A stretch of DNA of 64,000 nucleotides from Acorus gramineus (GCA_030737835.1 JAUJYN010000083.1:110860-174859), one strand, 5' to 3'. Shown: positions 32,010-44,464, counted from the stretch's first letter. A program made the numbers and translations. The notes: generated by a model from the letters alone, not told the origin.

Positions 32010-32340
32010 GAATATGATGCCACCCTGCGGAGGCAGAAGTGGTTTGGGGGGGGGGAGGGGTGGGTTGTGGTGTTGAGGCTCAGCTTTACGGGGATGTTGC
32101 TTCAGGGCCCTCCGACTATGTCCGAACTCGGCATCGGTCACGCAGCCAGAATCCGTATGTCTTTCTGATGGTTACTGGCATTGGGGTTGGTTTGATGGGG
32201 TTCATTGCTTATTGGGCACTTTGTTTGTGTTTTGGTAATTTTTGTCTTCTGTAACACGTGTTATTTTTAGTTGAAACAATATATGTGTTTGGACTTTGTC
32301 TCGCCTCAGTAATTTAGGTGGATTGTACAACTTTTTTTTT
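32010..32340 (+). pseudogene. UBL tail relic, duplicate of 29495-29810
   Basis: CCACCCTGCGGAGGCAGAAGTGG at about 32020 matches the third domain of the locus ending at 29641. GGCATCGGTCACGCAGCCAG and the 3' flank GGCATTGGGGTTGGTTTGATG also match. A G run disrupts the middle. Only the last half domain and 3' flank are present. Confidence 0.8.
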
Positions 32341-33350
32341 TTCTTGATAAATAAATTATTCAGAAATTAAATGACACTGTTTTAATAGTTAAAAACGAAC
32401 AGAAATTAAATGACACTTTTTTTTTTCTTTTTTTTTTTTTTTTTTGTATAGAGAGGTCCGGACAAAGGGGACACTATCACCCTACACACTCAGAACAACA
32501 ATGGACCTAAGCCTAACACAACAGTTAAGAACAATAGTGGACCGGAGCCCAATACAACCCAGCCCGAATGGGCTGCTTTTTCCTTTTCTCCCAGTGGCGA
32601 GAATTGATCCAGGAGAGTTACGGCCGATGTCCTTACACCACCGGCTTAAAACCGTGGGGCTCAAAATATGAAGGGTACGTTTGAAAACACAGATTAAAAG
32701 GTAGCTTTTAAAATAAAGCTGTTTTTTAAGATGATTTTAGACTTTGACTTTTTTAGGATATTTTTTTTTTAATTTAGGAATCAATATTTAAAAGGAGTTT
32801 AATGTTTGACAGAGAAAACTGCTTTTTAATTCAAAAAATCGATTCTGACAAAAAAACATTATTTTTGAGCTTTTCAAAACACAAATTTCAAGAAAAAAAT
32901 TAAAAGAAATCCAGCTTTCGATTCTGCAAAAAACTGACCCATTTGGTTACACGATTTTAACTTTTCAATTTTTCACAAAACAAAAGCGCAACCAAACGGG
33001 CCGAACTCAACTTACTCAAATTGTAGCACCATACATCGGTAGACAAAGTATGTGATAATTTATTTATATATTTATTTGGTGTGTAAGAATATGTACAATT
33101 TATTTGGGAATGTATTTTTTTCATGATGATACATACTTCCCAAAAAATCAAAGTGAGCTTTTTTTATTTTTTAAAAGATAAATTATGTCTTTTATACACA
33201 TGTTATTTTTATTTTTGTTTGTTATTTTTATTTTCGTTCTTTTTCCTTTCTTTATAGAGATACATTTTAGTTAAGATGAGTTGCATACAAAAATTAAAAT
33301 TTATCACAAAATGTTGTATGAATAAGAGCCTCATTTTCTAAGTTCATTTA
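32341..33350. other. Intergenic repeat-derived DNA
   Basis: About 32445-32665 is a repeat-like segment with GAGAATTGATCCAGGAGAG. About 32671-33001 has ends GGGTACGTTTGAAAAC and CAACCAAACGGGCC, suggesting another MITE. No gene is seen. Confidence 0.4.
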
Positions 33351-33664
33351 ACACATCTCCAGCCATGTTCCATAAATATCTTCTCTAATTTATAGAGCAT
33401 GACAAGGATACCAAGTTAGAGACTTTTGGAGTATACACTTCAACCATACTCTTTAAATGATTTTTTTAATAATATTTTATTAATATTTTCATCATTTTTT
33501 TAAAAAATTTGTGGAACCATCGTATGAGAGTATTTATTTATTATAATGTGGACCCTACATTCTCTGCTCCCCCACCCAAATTGGCTGAGTGACAGTGTTT
33601 TTGCCCACTTGCCAGATTTTGTGAAGGAGGCCAAGAACCACCCCACCCAGGGCGGAGATGCTCT
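33351..33664. mobile_element. PIF/Harbinger (Tourist)-like MITE
   Basis: The 314-bp element starts ACACATCTCCAGCC and ends GGCGGAGATGCTCT, imperfect inverted repeats. TTA is present on both sides (33348-33350, 33665-33667), the usual Harbinger target duplication. It sits about 370 bp upstream of the UBL gene at 34032. Confidence 0.7.
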
Positions 33665-34031
33665 TTAGGGTCACATGACTCACATCTTTCCATACTAAAA
33701 TCTCAAGGTTGCTTTAACTTGATAAGTTGTCTTGTTATGCGGAAACTAACGCACAAAAACACCATCGACAAGCATCCCATCCATCTTGCATTTCCATCAC
33801 GTTAAATTTCACTCTCTCCATCTCAACATTCCCATGCACAATTCAAGCAATGAGAGAATATCACAACTAATACAATTTCTTTCACATCAATCTAATGCAA
33901 ACCCCCCAAACAAATGCACCATCACCCCTAAAATAAATAAATCAAAACCCCCCACAACCCACCCGCACCACATTCTTTCATTTATCCAGGAAACCCAAAA
34001 AAAGAAAAATAATAATAATAATAAATAAATA
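33665..34031 (+). promoter_or_regulatory. Group B UBL promoter
   Basis: AAGCATCCCATCCATCTTGCA (33771-33791) and CAATGAGAGAATATCACAAC (33848-33867) match blocks upstream of 24005 and, partly, of 21766. A long CA-rich leader and an AATAATAATAATAAATAAATA tract lead into the ATG. Confidence 0.55.
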
Positions 34032-34739
34032 ATGGACCAATTTGTGAGAGTGATAAACATGAACACCTCCACCCCGGAGCCCCTCCTCTTCCCCCACGAC
34101 ATCACCCTCTCTGAACTCAAAACCGAGCTCTCCCGCAGAGGCAAAGCCACGTACGAATCCCAGCTCCTCCTCCACCACGGCACCCTCCTCCAAGACGATG
34201 ACAAGAAGCTCTCTTCCTACGGCGTCGTTCCTGGCGACATCATCCACCTCTGCAGAAAAACCTCCGCCGAAAGCCTCCACGTGACCGTGTTCCCACAGCT
34301 CCACCCCACCTTCACCGTCGTCGTCCCCGCCTCCGAAACCGTCGCCTCCCTCAAATCCACCATCGACAAGCAGGTCGGCGTGCCACCAGCGTGCCAGAGG
34401 CTGACGGCGCACCGGGTGGAAATGCGGGACGACGAGCGGGCGATCGGGGAGTACGCAACGGACGAGCGGCTGCTGGTGTGGCTAGCGGAGCAGCCGAGGG
34501 TGACGACGATGACGGTGGCGGTGGAAGATGCGGTGTCGGGGAAGGTGATGGGCGAGTTCAGGGTGGATCCGAGGGACACCGGGTATACGTTGATGGCGAT
34601 ACTGAGGCGGCGGATGGGGGCGGTGATTGGGAAGAATGATTTCTATTTGGGGGTGAGGCAGACGATGCTGTGGGGGGACAAGACCTTGGAGGAGTATGGA
34701 GTGCGTGATGGGGAACTTATTGGGTTGTTCTATGTGTGA
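34032..34739 (+). CDS. Triple ubiquitin-like-domain protein (group B)
   Basis: The product is 235 residues from one exon. Domain 1 (about 1-77) opens MDQFVRVINMNTSTPEPLLF and contains LLLHHGTLLQDDDKKLSSYG. Domain 2 (about 78-156) contains LKSTIDKQVGVPPACQRLTA and MRDDERAIGEYA. Domain 3 (about 157-235) contains VDPRDTGYTLMAILRRRMG and ends GLFYV. There is no Gly-Gly. The coding DNA is much richer in G and C (C-ending codons) than its surroundings, a feature also seen in the other intact members. It is the last member of the array in the window. The start is the only plausible ATG after the promoter and leader. Confidence 0.86.
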   Translation: MDQFVRVINMNTSTPEPLLFPHDITLSELKTELSRRGKATYESQLLLHHGTLLQDDDKKLSSYGVVPGDIIHLCRKTSAESLHVTVFPQLHPTFTVVVPASETVASLKSTIDKQVGVPPACQRLTAHRVEMRDDERAIGEYATDERLLVWLAEQPRVTTMTVAVEDAVSGKVMGEFRVDPRDTGYTLMAILRRRMGAVIGKNDFYLGVRQTMLWGDKTLEEYGVRDGELIGLFYV

Positions 34740-35935
34740 TGGTGAGGGGTACCTTGTGTTTCCCTTTTTTTTTTTTTTTTTTTTTTGGTATCATTGGTGG
34801 TTGTTTTATGTTAGGTTTTGTTTGACACGAATGGTTTTTCTGAGTTGGCTATCCGGGTCTGTTATTCATCCCATGCAGAGTTTGAATTTTGTCCAATGAA
34901 GCATAAACTTTAATAGGTATAGTATACATGTAAAACACGACCGTCTTGTACATCAATTAATAGAGTCGAAGTGTTTTTCTTTTTCAAACATCCAAAATTA
35001 CCAAGAAAGCCTCAGACACCAAAACCTCATTTGCATTGATCATCAACATATATATTCCAGTATAGCGATGATAATGAACAAAAGGAACAAGTATCTAATG
35101 AAGAGCATACATGAATACAAAGCAAAGCCATGAAATATCATATAAGAAGCATGTATGTTTTCTTCTATTTCACGGAATTGTAGGCATTAGACAAAATTCA
35201 AACTCTGCAAGGGATGAAAGAAGACAATGAAAGTAGGAGTTTTATGGCTTCATGTACACAAATCATTCTACCACAAACAAGCAAACAAAAAGAGTGAACC
35301 AAGCATACCATACGAACATTTTCCTTACTTTAATATCAAAGAATAAAAAAAACACCTCCAAATAAAACCAACAGACAAAGTTAATCCCCCGGGCAATCTT
35401 ATTTTGTTTAATAATAAGGGGGAGCATTTTCTTCTGTGTAAATAGCCTACAAATCCAGTACCTTATATATGTTATTTTTTATAAAAATAAAAATTTTACT
35501 ATCTTTAAAAAAAAATAAAAACATCAGAAGAACATATAATACTTGATACTAGTAGTAGTACATATAGTACTTTATAGTACATCAAAACTAGCAAAAACCT
35601 AGGGAACACATTAAAGTTATTTCTGAAACAGGCTCTAGGAGAGAGAAGTAACAACCACAAGAAAGAAAATAAAAAAACGAAATTCAATATAATCTTCATT
35701 CGAAATCAACGTTTTCTTCCTCTACTTGTGCTGATTCACACAATTTAAACTTCCATCATTTTGATATGATTTTCAGAACAACATCATTGTCTAAACCAGA
35801 AAGAAGCATCATCAAACACTAATATTGCTTACATATCTGAGGAAACACCCTAATATACTTGAATATTAGGGTGCACAAAGAATTCAAGAAAATCAGGGAA
35901 TGTAGTAACTATAAATGGTGTAAAATTTTACGGTT
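34740..35935. other. Intergenic
   Basis: AT-rich DNA following a long T run at 34768-34786. CAGAGTTTGAATTTTGTC (about 34877) and its inverse ACAAAATTCAAACTCTG (about 35184) form an inverted pair about 310 bases apart, possibly MITE ends. No gene is seen. Confidence 0.4.
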
Positions 35936-36467
35936 CAGTGATGGCCAAAACGATAAAAGGAGCCACCACGGAGATGATCATCCACGAGTTATTGAAGTAG
36001 CCTGTACCAGCACCGCACTTCATATGTGTCTCCTCAAGTTGCAGTATCTGGTCATGTAATATATGTCCATGGGGTGATTATGCTATTGTCAGCGTAATAG
36101 GCCTCACTGCAAATCAGGTTGAAAACATGTGCCACCTCTTCTTTATTGTTTATCACCACATCACATAGCAACTTCACATCACTCAATATGTCTATCAAGA
36201 CATCCAACAACAACGAGTACTAGGTGAAGTTGTCATTTGCTATAGAGCAACACTGCTGCAACACAATCAGGTTCCTCAATAGAGGTTCCTCAATAGGGTC
36301 TCAGTGGTTTCATAGATAAGGGTTGGGATTTGCATCATAATGTCTAGAAGGCAACACCCCCTCTTCTCCACAAACTTGACCCCAACCTCCTCATGTGACG
36401 GTGCTTTATAAATCAGGGGATCATGAAGATTGGCCTGAGCAAGTAAGAGGAGGTGGCACGTCATCAA
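35936..36467 (-). pseudogene. DUF247 (UPF0481) protein relic, C-terminal half
   Basis: On the minus strand HDPLIYKAPSHEEVGVKFVE, a CLLDI segment, IPTLIYETTETLLRNLY and then, in other frames, LIDILSDVK.L, NNKEEVAHVFNLIC and YFNNSWMIISVVAP resemble successive blocks of the plant DUF247 family. The last block is the start of the C-terminal membrane anchor. At least one stop (after LLRNLY) and several frame changes break it. A duplicated GGTTCCTCAATAG at 36270-36295 disrupts the first frame. The N-terminal half is not found. Confidence 0.7.
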
Positions 36468-36555
36468 CTAGATGTCCAGAGGGGTTCATCTCACCTACAA
36501 TAAAAATAGTTACCTCACAACATGTATTACAGGCACTCCAACTCCAGGAGGCAAA

Positions 36556-36710
36556 AGTGAAGGGCGGTGCTGGCGCGCGACTACTTCAATAACTCGTGGA
36601 TGATCATCTCCCTGGTGGTTGTCGTCCTTCTCTTAGTTCTCACCCTAGTAAATCTTCTACACCACATATGGCCACAACCACCCATGATCTTAAATTTTGT
36701 GTGTCATGTT
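36556..36710 (+). pseudogene. DUF247 (UPF0481) tail relic, opposite strand
   Basis: One frame from about 36570 reads ARDYFNNSWMIISLVVVVLL then LVLTLVNLL, the typical closing membrane anchor of DUF247 proteins (DYFN.PW....). The DNA is nearly the inverse of 35943-36025 for about 55 bases. It is a second copy in opposite orientation with only the tail. Confidence 0.7.
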
Positions 36711-39700
36711 AACAAAATAATAGATGAAAGTGTTGATTGATGAACCGGTGGCGAAGACGAATTGGGTTTTGCGAATAGGGCATCTTTGCTGTTCTCTCCA
36801 TGCATGGAACTGGAATTTGCCCTAGAAAAATCTGAGATGTCTCTCACTTCCTTGTACACTCACACCAATAGATTGTTTACATTCTCTTCATCCCTCAAAT
36901 ATCATTCTCATTTGAGTGTCTGATTTCATTCTCTACTGCTTGAAAAGTCCAAAGCAAATCTGTCAGGTTAATTGTGACTGGACTTGAACTTTCTCCTGAG
37001 AAATGAATACAATGCTTCTGGCATACTTGGGCACTCCCTTCACTAGTTCTATTTGCCATCTTGTTATCCAACTCATGCTCTTTTTGTCTGATTCATCACA
37101 TTCCCTTGACTTCTGCAGTATGATTTGCTGCACATAAGCACCATCAGAAACGGAAACAGGAGGAAATTAATAAAATGCAATGACAAAAGGTATGGGCTAG
37201 AATGATTTATTGTCTTGCCATTTGCAACTGAGGCATTGTTGTAAGGTGCCAAAACACTAAGGAAAAGATAAGGCAAAAAAAACATTCCTTAAATAAGAAC
37301 CAAGATTCAAGGATCCTTGCTGATAGAAATGACATCAAAATATCGACACACAATGTATATAAGACATGTGCCAAATCCATGCGGGATTAGCTCTTTGGTT
37401 TAAAGCCATGGATTTGCTCCCCATAGGTCTCGAGATTGAACATCTCCCAAAGGCTTACTCGATGGACATGATTTGTGGGTAATGGTTTACATCTGAAGTT
37501 TTCCGTACTAATGTTATGGTGCCTCGTCACCCAAAAAACAAAAACATCTATCCTATTCACACTCATACTCCACAAATAGAAAAACATCTTCCTAAAGGCT
37601 GTCACCTAGAATAATCCTCCATACAGCAAAGTGCTAGGAAGGAAGACATTAAATATGGTCCAAATCATTTACTTTTTTGCACAAAATGGCAACTCTTAGG
37701 ACACCAACCCATGACACATGATATACATTCTCATTGCTCCAAGCAGTCACCACAGAAAAACAACTTCCTGTTTATATGAATTTATCATTGCAGAATACTT
37801 TATGCTTACTGGTAATTATTAGTTATTGCTAGACTTGTTCAATAAAAAGCACCAACCTTATAGCACCCGGAGAATCGTCATTGTAAGGAAATGTGAATTT
37901 ATTCAGCCACTAACATTTGCCTAGAGAAGGTGAACTAGATCAGCTGCTTACATTTAGATAGAGAAGGTGTCAGTTTGCATTGTTAGCCTTCTTGCCTCAT
38001 CCATCCGCAAGGCCGCTAAATGATTCTATGTTTTCAAATCCATTAACTTTTACAGTGTGGTTAGCTGCAATTCATCAAAATAACAAATTAGCTTTCTCCC
38101 AGTTCATGGAACTGAATTTTTTAATCCACCACAAGCAAAAAAAACCACTAAAGAAAAATGCTACAAAGAAACAAGCAATCTCCTGACAATCCACATATCA
38201 TTACTTCCCCTCTTAACAAAGTTGGATTGGCACCATTTCTTAATTACCCGTGATGTACACTGTCAATTATAATATAAAAAAACCATCAATAAAATCAGAA
38301 TCTAAAGGACCAAAACGAGTACCAAATCAGCCAATGCACACAATGGCACATTCTCTTTTCTTACCAGTTTTAATCATCCTCAAAAATGTGCCTTATCCTC
38401 CATAAAATCTTTTATATGATCAGTGAAGTTTAGGAAATAAACCCACCAAACAGTTTATAAACTAGAATTTGGGGAGACAAAAAAAGAAAGATGTTACATG
38501 TCACAAAAGGGCAAAAAAAGAAATAAAGGATAATTATTACAAAAAACAAAAGTCATGTATTGCACCATACAAACTTTATGCATTCATAGTGAAGCACTAA
38601 TGCAAACCTAACATGTATTGAATTTTCTGGAACAAAAAATATGGTAAATATTGATATATCAAAAAAGAAGGGGAAAAACAAGCGTAAATAATAAAAAAAA
38701 AGTTATGTATTGTACCGTTCGACCTTTATGCATAAGCAGTGAAGGATCGATGCAAGTCAACATGTTTTTGAATTTCAATGGAGTGAAATTTGACTTCTAA
38801 CATGTTTTTAATATATCTCGTGCATTCCATCATATTTTGATGCAAATTGTCTCCCTTCAGTCTGCGCTCCCACAACACCCCCCCCCCCCCTCCTCGCACC
38901 CCATCTGTCCCATCCCAAACCCAAAAAATTAAAAATTTAAGATAAATAAATAATCATTGCTATAAAGAAATCCAGTAAATAAGAGAGTTTACAAATCAAG
39001 ATCATTATCAGCCTGTCAACAAACTGGATCTGTGTCTACCCACCAAATAATAAAAGACATATACACCGTTGTATTCAAGACAATAACAAACAATGATAAA
39101 AATAAAACAAAAGGTGTGTGAGGGAGTGTGAAGAGGAAGAGAGGGTTTAGGGTTATAATCAACAGACACTCTAAATGGTCAAATTCTCCTTACCTTTTTT
39201 CCCGAAATGTAAAGGCAGATCATGTCATCTGGTGGGTAACACCCTTTTGTAAAATCACAGTGGAAACAATAATATAACATTCCCTACAATATCTAACCAT
39301 CAATAACTGAAGCCTATGTACTTAAAATTTCTAGAGCGTGGACAGTCCAAAATGGATGCTGGACAATTGTTGGACACACATATGACACATGTCCAACACA
39401 TTCTGGCCGTGAAATTGAGAAGAGAAAAACTTCTTCCCGTCATAGTATTAATTATATAATTAAAAAAATCCTAAAGCCTTCTCCCTCAAAATCCCATTCC
39501 TAAAATGGGTCCTTGTAACTTTGAATTGGGGTTTGAACAGGTGTTTAGTTAAGGGTAAAAATTAAGTATTGGTGTTTAGTTAGGGTAAAAATTTGAACAA
39601 ATTTGATAAACAAATTTCTATAATAATTGAACACAGACTGGAAAACAAACATCAATCATTCTCAGTTTAAATTATTCATCAAGACATACTGAAATTTTAG

Positions 39701-42018
39701 TGAATGTTACATATTTCCTTGTTAAATCAAAACCAAACAACACTTTAGTTTAACTTTCCCCAAGGGCTCCGGCCATCCTACCTGGCAAGGCAAGGGCTCC
39801 AAAAAAAAGAGATTTTACACCCTCAATTTTGAGTAATTACCTGATTTCAGTCCAGTATAGAGAAATCTTTTTCCTGTCAGACTCTCCCATAGTCAGGAGT
39901 CAATAACAATGCATTACAAATTAACAAAGCAACCAAAACACCACAGAAAAACACCGGCCTAGAAATGAGAACAACTTTAATGTTTACAGAAACATAAAAT
40001 GGTATGAATTGTATCTAGTGTGATCTTCGTTTTATAGGAGTAATATTTTTGAATCAGCAGTCTATACCAGGAAAAAATATCCGTCAGGTAAATAATCTGG
40101 AATGTGAATTAAACTACATAAATGATTGTTGATCAATATTCACACAATATAACTGGAACTGAATCAAATCAGCATATTCCACAAAGTATACCAACTCATC
40201 AATGTGTGATGTGAAACCATATAGTGATAGATGTCCTACATGCACAACATTTTACCATATCAGAAATATATACACCATAAACCAAGAGGTCCAAGACCTT
40301 TTATTTGCTCTCTTGAATGACATATCTATTACATCTTTGCCTCCTATTCATAAAAAGCTACAAGAATTATCAGATTTCCAATCAACTGTTCTGTTTCTAT
40401 ACATTTATATCATCTTTTAGTCTGTCTGAACATGTTCACGTGTAATGTGAATGATTCTTAAGAATATCCCGCTCTTGCATACACAGATCAGCTAATAAAA
40501 TGAAAGTTATTCACAAAACACCATCTAAATTAATGTTGAAAACATTACAAAGCCAAACATATAGGGCACATTAACTGTTGTAAGAGATTTGGAACACCTT
40601 GTTTTTAATTGGCGTCAATGGATCATTGAAATGCATTATGTCTTTCAAAAAGTGATTAAATTATGTGGAATGATCCCTTGCTTATGATCCGATTAGCCCT
40701 AATGTGGACCACATGACGGAGACCAAGCCTATCACCTAGTTGAAGGCTGCAGCAACAGGGACAACCATTGTAAGATGATCCCCGACTTGTGTCAGTGGAC
40801 CAGCAGTGGTTGCCACTCCAAAGGAACCGTCAACTGATGCTTACAAGATCAAACATCAACTCTTCAAGTGAGGGTAAGAGAAAAGGGACGGCGCTCCGAT
40901 CTACACCATCTAGGGGTGACCCAATGCAAGGAGCTATTGGATAGCATCATGAACAACACAATAAATTCTGGAATCCCAACTAAGCCTAGATTTGGATTTT
41001 GGTTTATATTTAAATTTTAATTAAGGCCACCCAATTTAAATTTTGAATTAAATTTATCAATTTAGGGAACTTGCTTAGGTTGAGTGATAAAATTAGTTAG
41101 AATCAGATCTTGAATTAAGTAGCTGAAGAAAATGTTAGGGCCAGTTGGACTCATTGGAATCTTAAACGACGTCACGAGATCATGGTCAACGATTGTAATA
41201 GTTTCATGTAAAATCGGCAATGTAAACTATAAAAGCCACCCAAGAGAAAAATTGTTGTAAAATTGAAATTAAATTTGTTTTATCTTACCTGAGGTTTCAT
41301 AATTCCTCTTTTCTTAGCCTTTTTCCCCTAAATTGTTTGATTGACCAACCTATGTAAGATTTTTTTATTAGTAGAATTGCATTATTAGAATTGCAAATAC
41401 AATCCCTTTAAATGAATCTTCTCTATCAGTGATCCACGAATTCCTAAATAAGGGCTCTTAATGCTTTAGAAAAACAAAACATATACTGCTATATCACCAT
41501 CAAACACGTACACAATAAATCATGCTTGACTTTAGAGGTCCGGGTTAGGTCCAATTTGCATTGAACAATTTGATTGTTTACCCCTTCGTGACCATCCGAT
41601 CTTCTCACTTTGAGATAGGCATTGTGACTGAGATATTTTGTTAGTTGTTAAAATTAAATTTAGGATTCAATTAATTTCTAAGCCTTTCTTTTTTAGGATT
41701 CAATTAAATTGTGTATCTTAAAGTGAGAAGATCGGACAGTCACAAGCTCGTTCAACCTGATCCCTGATTTCAGATCTCGTGAAAGACAGATTTTGGCATC
41801 ACAACAATAAATAACATGGATCAATATTCCGTTGTCAATCAGACTAGGATTTCAGTGAACAATCAAGACACAACGAACAACATTGGCGATCAAATAAATC
41901 ATTTACAAACAAAACTGTATTTTTCGTGATCAAATTCAAATTTCCTTAAAAAGCAAAAAGAGACCTAAATCAAAACAAAAAACGTTCCTACAAGACAGAG
42001 TTTCTCGATATACCTTCC
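36711..42018. other. Long gene-poor stretch
   Basis: About 5.3 kb with no recognisable coding region on either strand. Notes: 13-C tract at 38878-38890; an inverted pair GACCATCCGATCTTCTCAC (about 41590) versus GTGAGAAGATCGGACAGTC (about 41724), probably MITE remains; repeated GTGTTTAGTTAGGGTAAAAA-like sequence near 39540-39590. It may contain introns of a minus-strand transcript starting near 42.15 kb. Confidence 0.4.
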
Positions 42019-42182
42019 GACCTAAAGATGGACGAATCGAGGAAGCAAGAGGAGACCTCCGGTTGCGTCCGGACTCCAGAATCCCGTAATCGACGAGATC
42101 CCCCGAGGGGGTCTCGAAGGGAAGGATCCCCTTTTTTGATGAAAAACACCAAACGAGGGGAGAAGAAACTTTATATGCCTTG
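42019..42182 (-). promoter_or_regulatory. Possible minus-strand promoter and non-coding first exon
   Basis: On the minus strand GGCATATAAAGTTTC (42170-42184) is a good TATA box. It is followed by a GC-richer leader with many CpG and a potential donor AAG/GTATATC at 42019/42018. No convincing coding exon was found to the left, so this may be a non-coding RNA, a gene with exons I could not recognise, or chance. Confidence 0.35.
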
Positions 42183-42604
42183 TTGGGTTAAAAGTATAGA
42201 AACACACGGGTACAGTAATACCAGAGTAAGTTTCCTTGGGTTCAAACTTCAAGGTACATAAACACATGGGTACAGTAATACCAGAGTGGCTTATAGGCGC
42301 GCAGTACACATGTTAACTAAACAAATATTCACAAAATGTACATAATCTCTAAACGTAAATTTTATTTAAGGGATTATTTGGATTTACTAAATGTTTTCAG
42401 GGAGTTGTATGAATTTTAAGAAAAATCAAGGGGTTATATGGATTTCAATCAGTTTACAGGGGGTAATATGGATTTTTTTCCTTTTTTAAATCATGTATTT
42501 CTGCATTTAAAACATATATACTCTAATAAAATGAATCATATCATTTATAAAAAAATATAAAAAAGTATAAAATAATTTCAACTAGATATGTATCTCGATA
42601 CACT

Positions 42605-43055
42605 TAACCCCCCTGTTTGGAATAGGAATAGGACTTATTCTTGGGTATACATTTATTCTGGCATAAGTGAGTATAAATAATGATAAAAAAAAATTATGTG
42701 TTTGATTGTGTTTTGAATTATTCTCGTTGGTAAACGTAAGAATAAATGTTTTGTTGTTTGTGTGAAATGTGAATAAAGTATGGATAAGGATTTATAAACG
42801 GTGAAAAAATAATTATAGTTGATTTGACAGGTGATTTATAAGAGGTGATGACACTTAATTTGACAGTGGGCCCACATATTTTTTTTTATATAATAACCTA
42901 GAATAACTTTAATTCTAAGAGTTGGTTGGAATTCATATTTCACTTTATACCGGTTTATTCTGTATAAGATATCTCAGGTTATAGCAAGCAAACAAATGAG
43001 TTTAAACCCTTATTCCAGTCAATACCAGGTTATCCAGGGGCTTATTCCAGTCAAG
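42605..43055. mobile_element. MITE of the CTGTTTGGAAT family
   Basis: Starts CCCCTGTTTGGAATAGGAAT and ends near GGGGCTTATTCCAGTCAAG, a degenerate inverse. The interior contains GAATTATTCTCGTTGGTAAACGT and a GACAGTGGGCCCACATAT segment, both repeated at 54031-54360. Related sequence occurs at 49555-49760 and 49915-50555. Confidence 0.6.
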
Positions 43056-43067
43056 ACTTAAAGAGTA

Positions 43068-43538
43068 GGGTAAAATGCGTTTGGTCCCCCTGAAGTTTTC
43101 TAAACCTACAGAAACACCCTTTATAGTTCAAAAATATGCAATTACACTCCCTGCAATTTGATTTTCTATTAAGATGAGATAAAAATACGATTTTACCCTT
43201 TTAATTAAATCTTTATCATGTTTTCAATTTTTTTTGGTGGGTTGTTTTCACATTTTAATTAATTATTATTTGATTTTATTCTCACAAAAATGCATTCAGA
43301 TGTATTTGAAGAATTAATTATTGTATAAGTTAATATTCATAAAGTATATCTAGAATTAATTAATTGATTTTTTCTATGGATATTTAAATAGTTAAGGGTA
43401 AAACAATAATTTTAAATTACTTTTGTTACATCTTAATGGAAAAGTATAATGACAGGGGGTATAAGTGCATGTTTTTAAACTTTAAGGAATGTTTTTGTAA
43501 ATTTCAAAAACTTCAGGGGGTCTAAATTCATTTTACCC
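43068..43538. mobile_element. Mutator-like MITE
   Basis: 471 bp starting GGGTAAAATGCGTTTGGTCC and ending GAATTCATTTTACCC-like sequence. The inverted ends extend about 150 bases (CCCTGAAGTTTT, AACACCCT, GCAATTACACTCCCTG against their inverses). Flanks TAAAGAGTA (43059-43067) and TAAATAGTA (43539-43547) agree at 8 of 9 bases, the Mutator duplication length. No coding region. Confidence 0.75.
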
Positions 43539-43547
43539 TAAATAGTA

Positions 43548-44464
43548 CTAATGAGGGATATATATGACTACATTTTGTAATATAAAAATAATTGAGTGTA
43601 ACATAGCTTTGAAGAATAAGTTGACATTGATTTTCAGTTTTATTTCACTTAATTTGTTTGAATCACATGTCAAATAAAAATAATAATTAAAAAATATAAT
43701 CAAATAAAAAAAATAATTTATCATATTAGTATAGTTATTTATCTTAAACTACATTTTTTTTATATCTAATTTTTTTTAATACAAATCAATTATAATAATA
43801 ATTAGGATTGGAGAAGTAGAATAAACCCTGAGGAGATACGATTATTCTTAGTTTTTCATTCATGTTTATAATTAGTGTAACATAATAATAAAATATAATT
43901 AAATAAAAATTGATTTAATTATCTTTATGATCAAATAGCTATTTTATATCCAGATAAGTCATTCGTGAACCAAATGGTGGAAACTCGTACCGGGTTGTGT
44001 GTGTGAATTAAAAAAAGGATAATGTTATGTACAATTTTTTTTCTAACCCTAATTCTAATATATACATATTTTAAATTATTTAAAAATAGTATACATAATG
44101 AGTAATATGTTTTCTAAAAAAATGAAACATATATTTCAATGAATTAGATAAATATATTTATTAAAAATATATAAAAACATATACATCGTTAATGTGAGTA
44201 TATAATCAGATAATTTTATATCGATACATGGGGGATTAGAATTGAGATTGAAAACAAAAACTGTGTAACAACACTTTTAAACACTCTTAGAGCATGTTTG
44301 AATACGATGATTATTTATATGTGTTTTTATATGTATAAAAAGCATACGTATGCACGTGACTACGGGAGGGCAAAAACGTCGTTCACGTCCCGAATACATC
44401 GGGTAATCGGGTATATCTGTTCTGAACTGGTTGAGTAAACCGTGTCCGATCATTAAATAAAATT
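43548..44464. other. Intergenic, very AT-rich
   Basis: No gene is seen. It precedes the inferred promoter of the BED-finger gene. Confidence 0.45.

Noticed and set aside
37387-37605. Minus-strand 72-residue open frame
   Set aside because: No recognisable motif, no flanking splice signals I trust, and no paralogue in the window.
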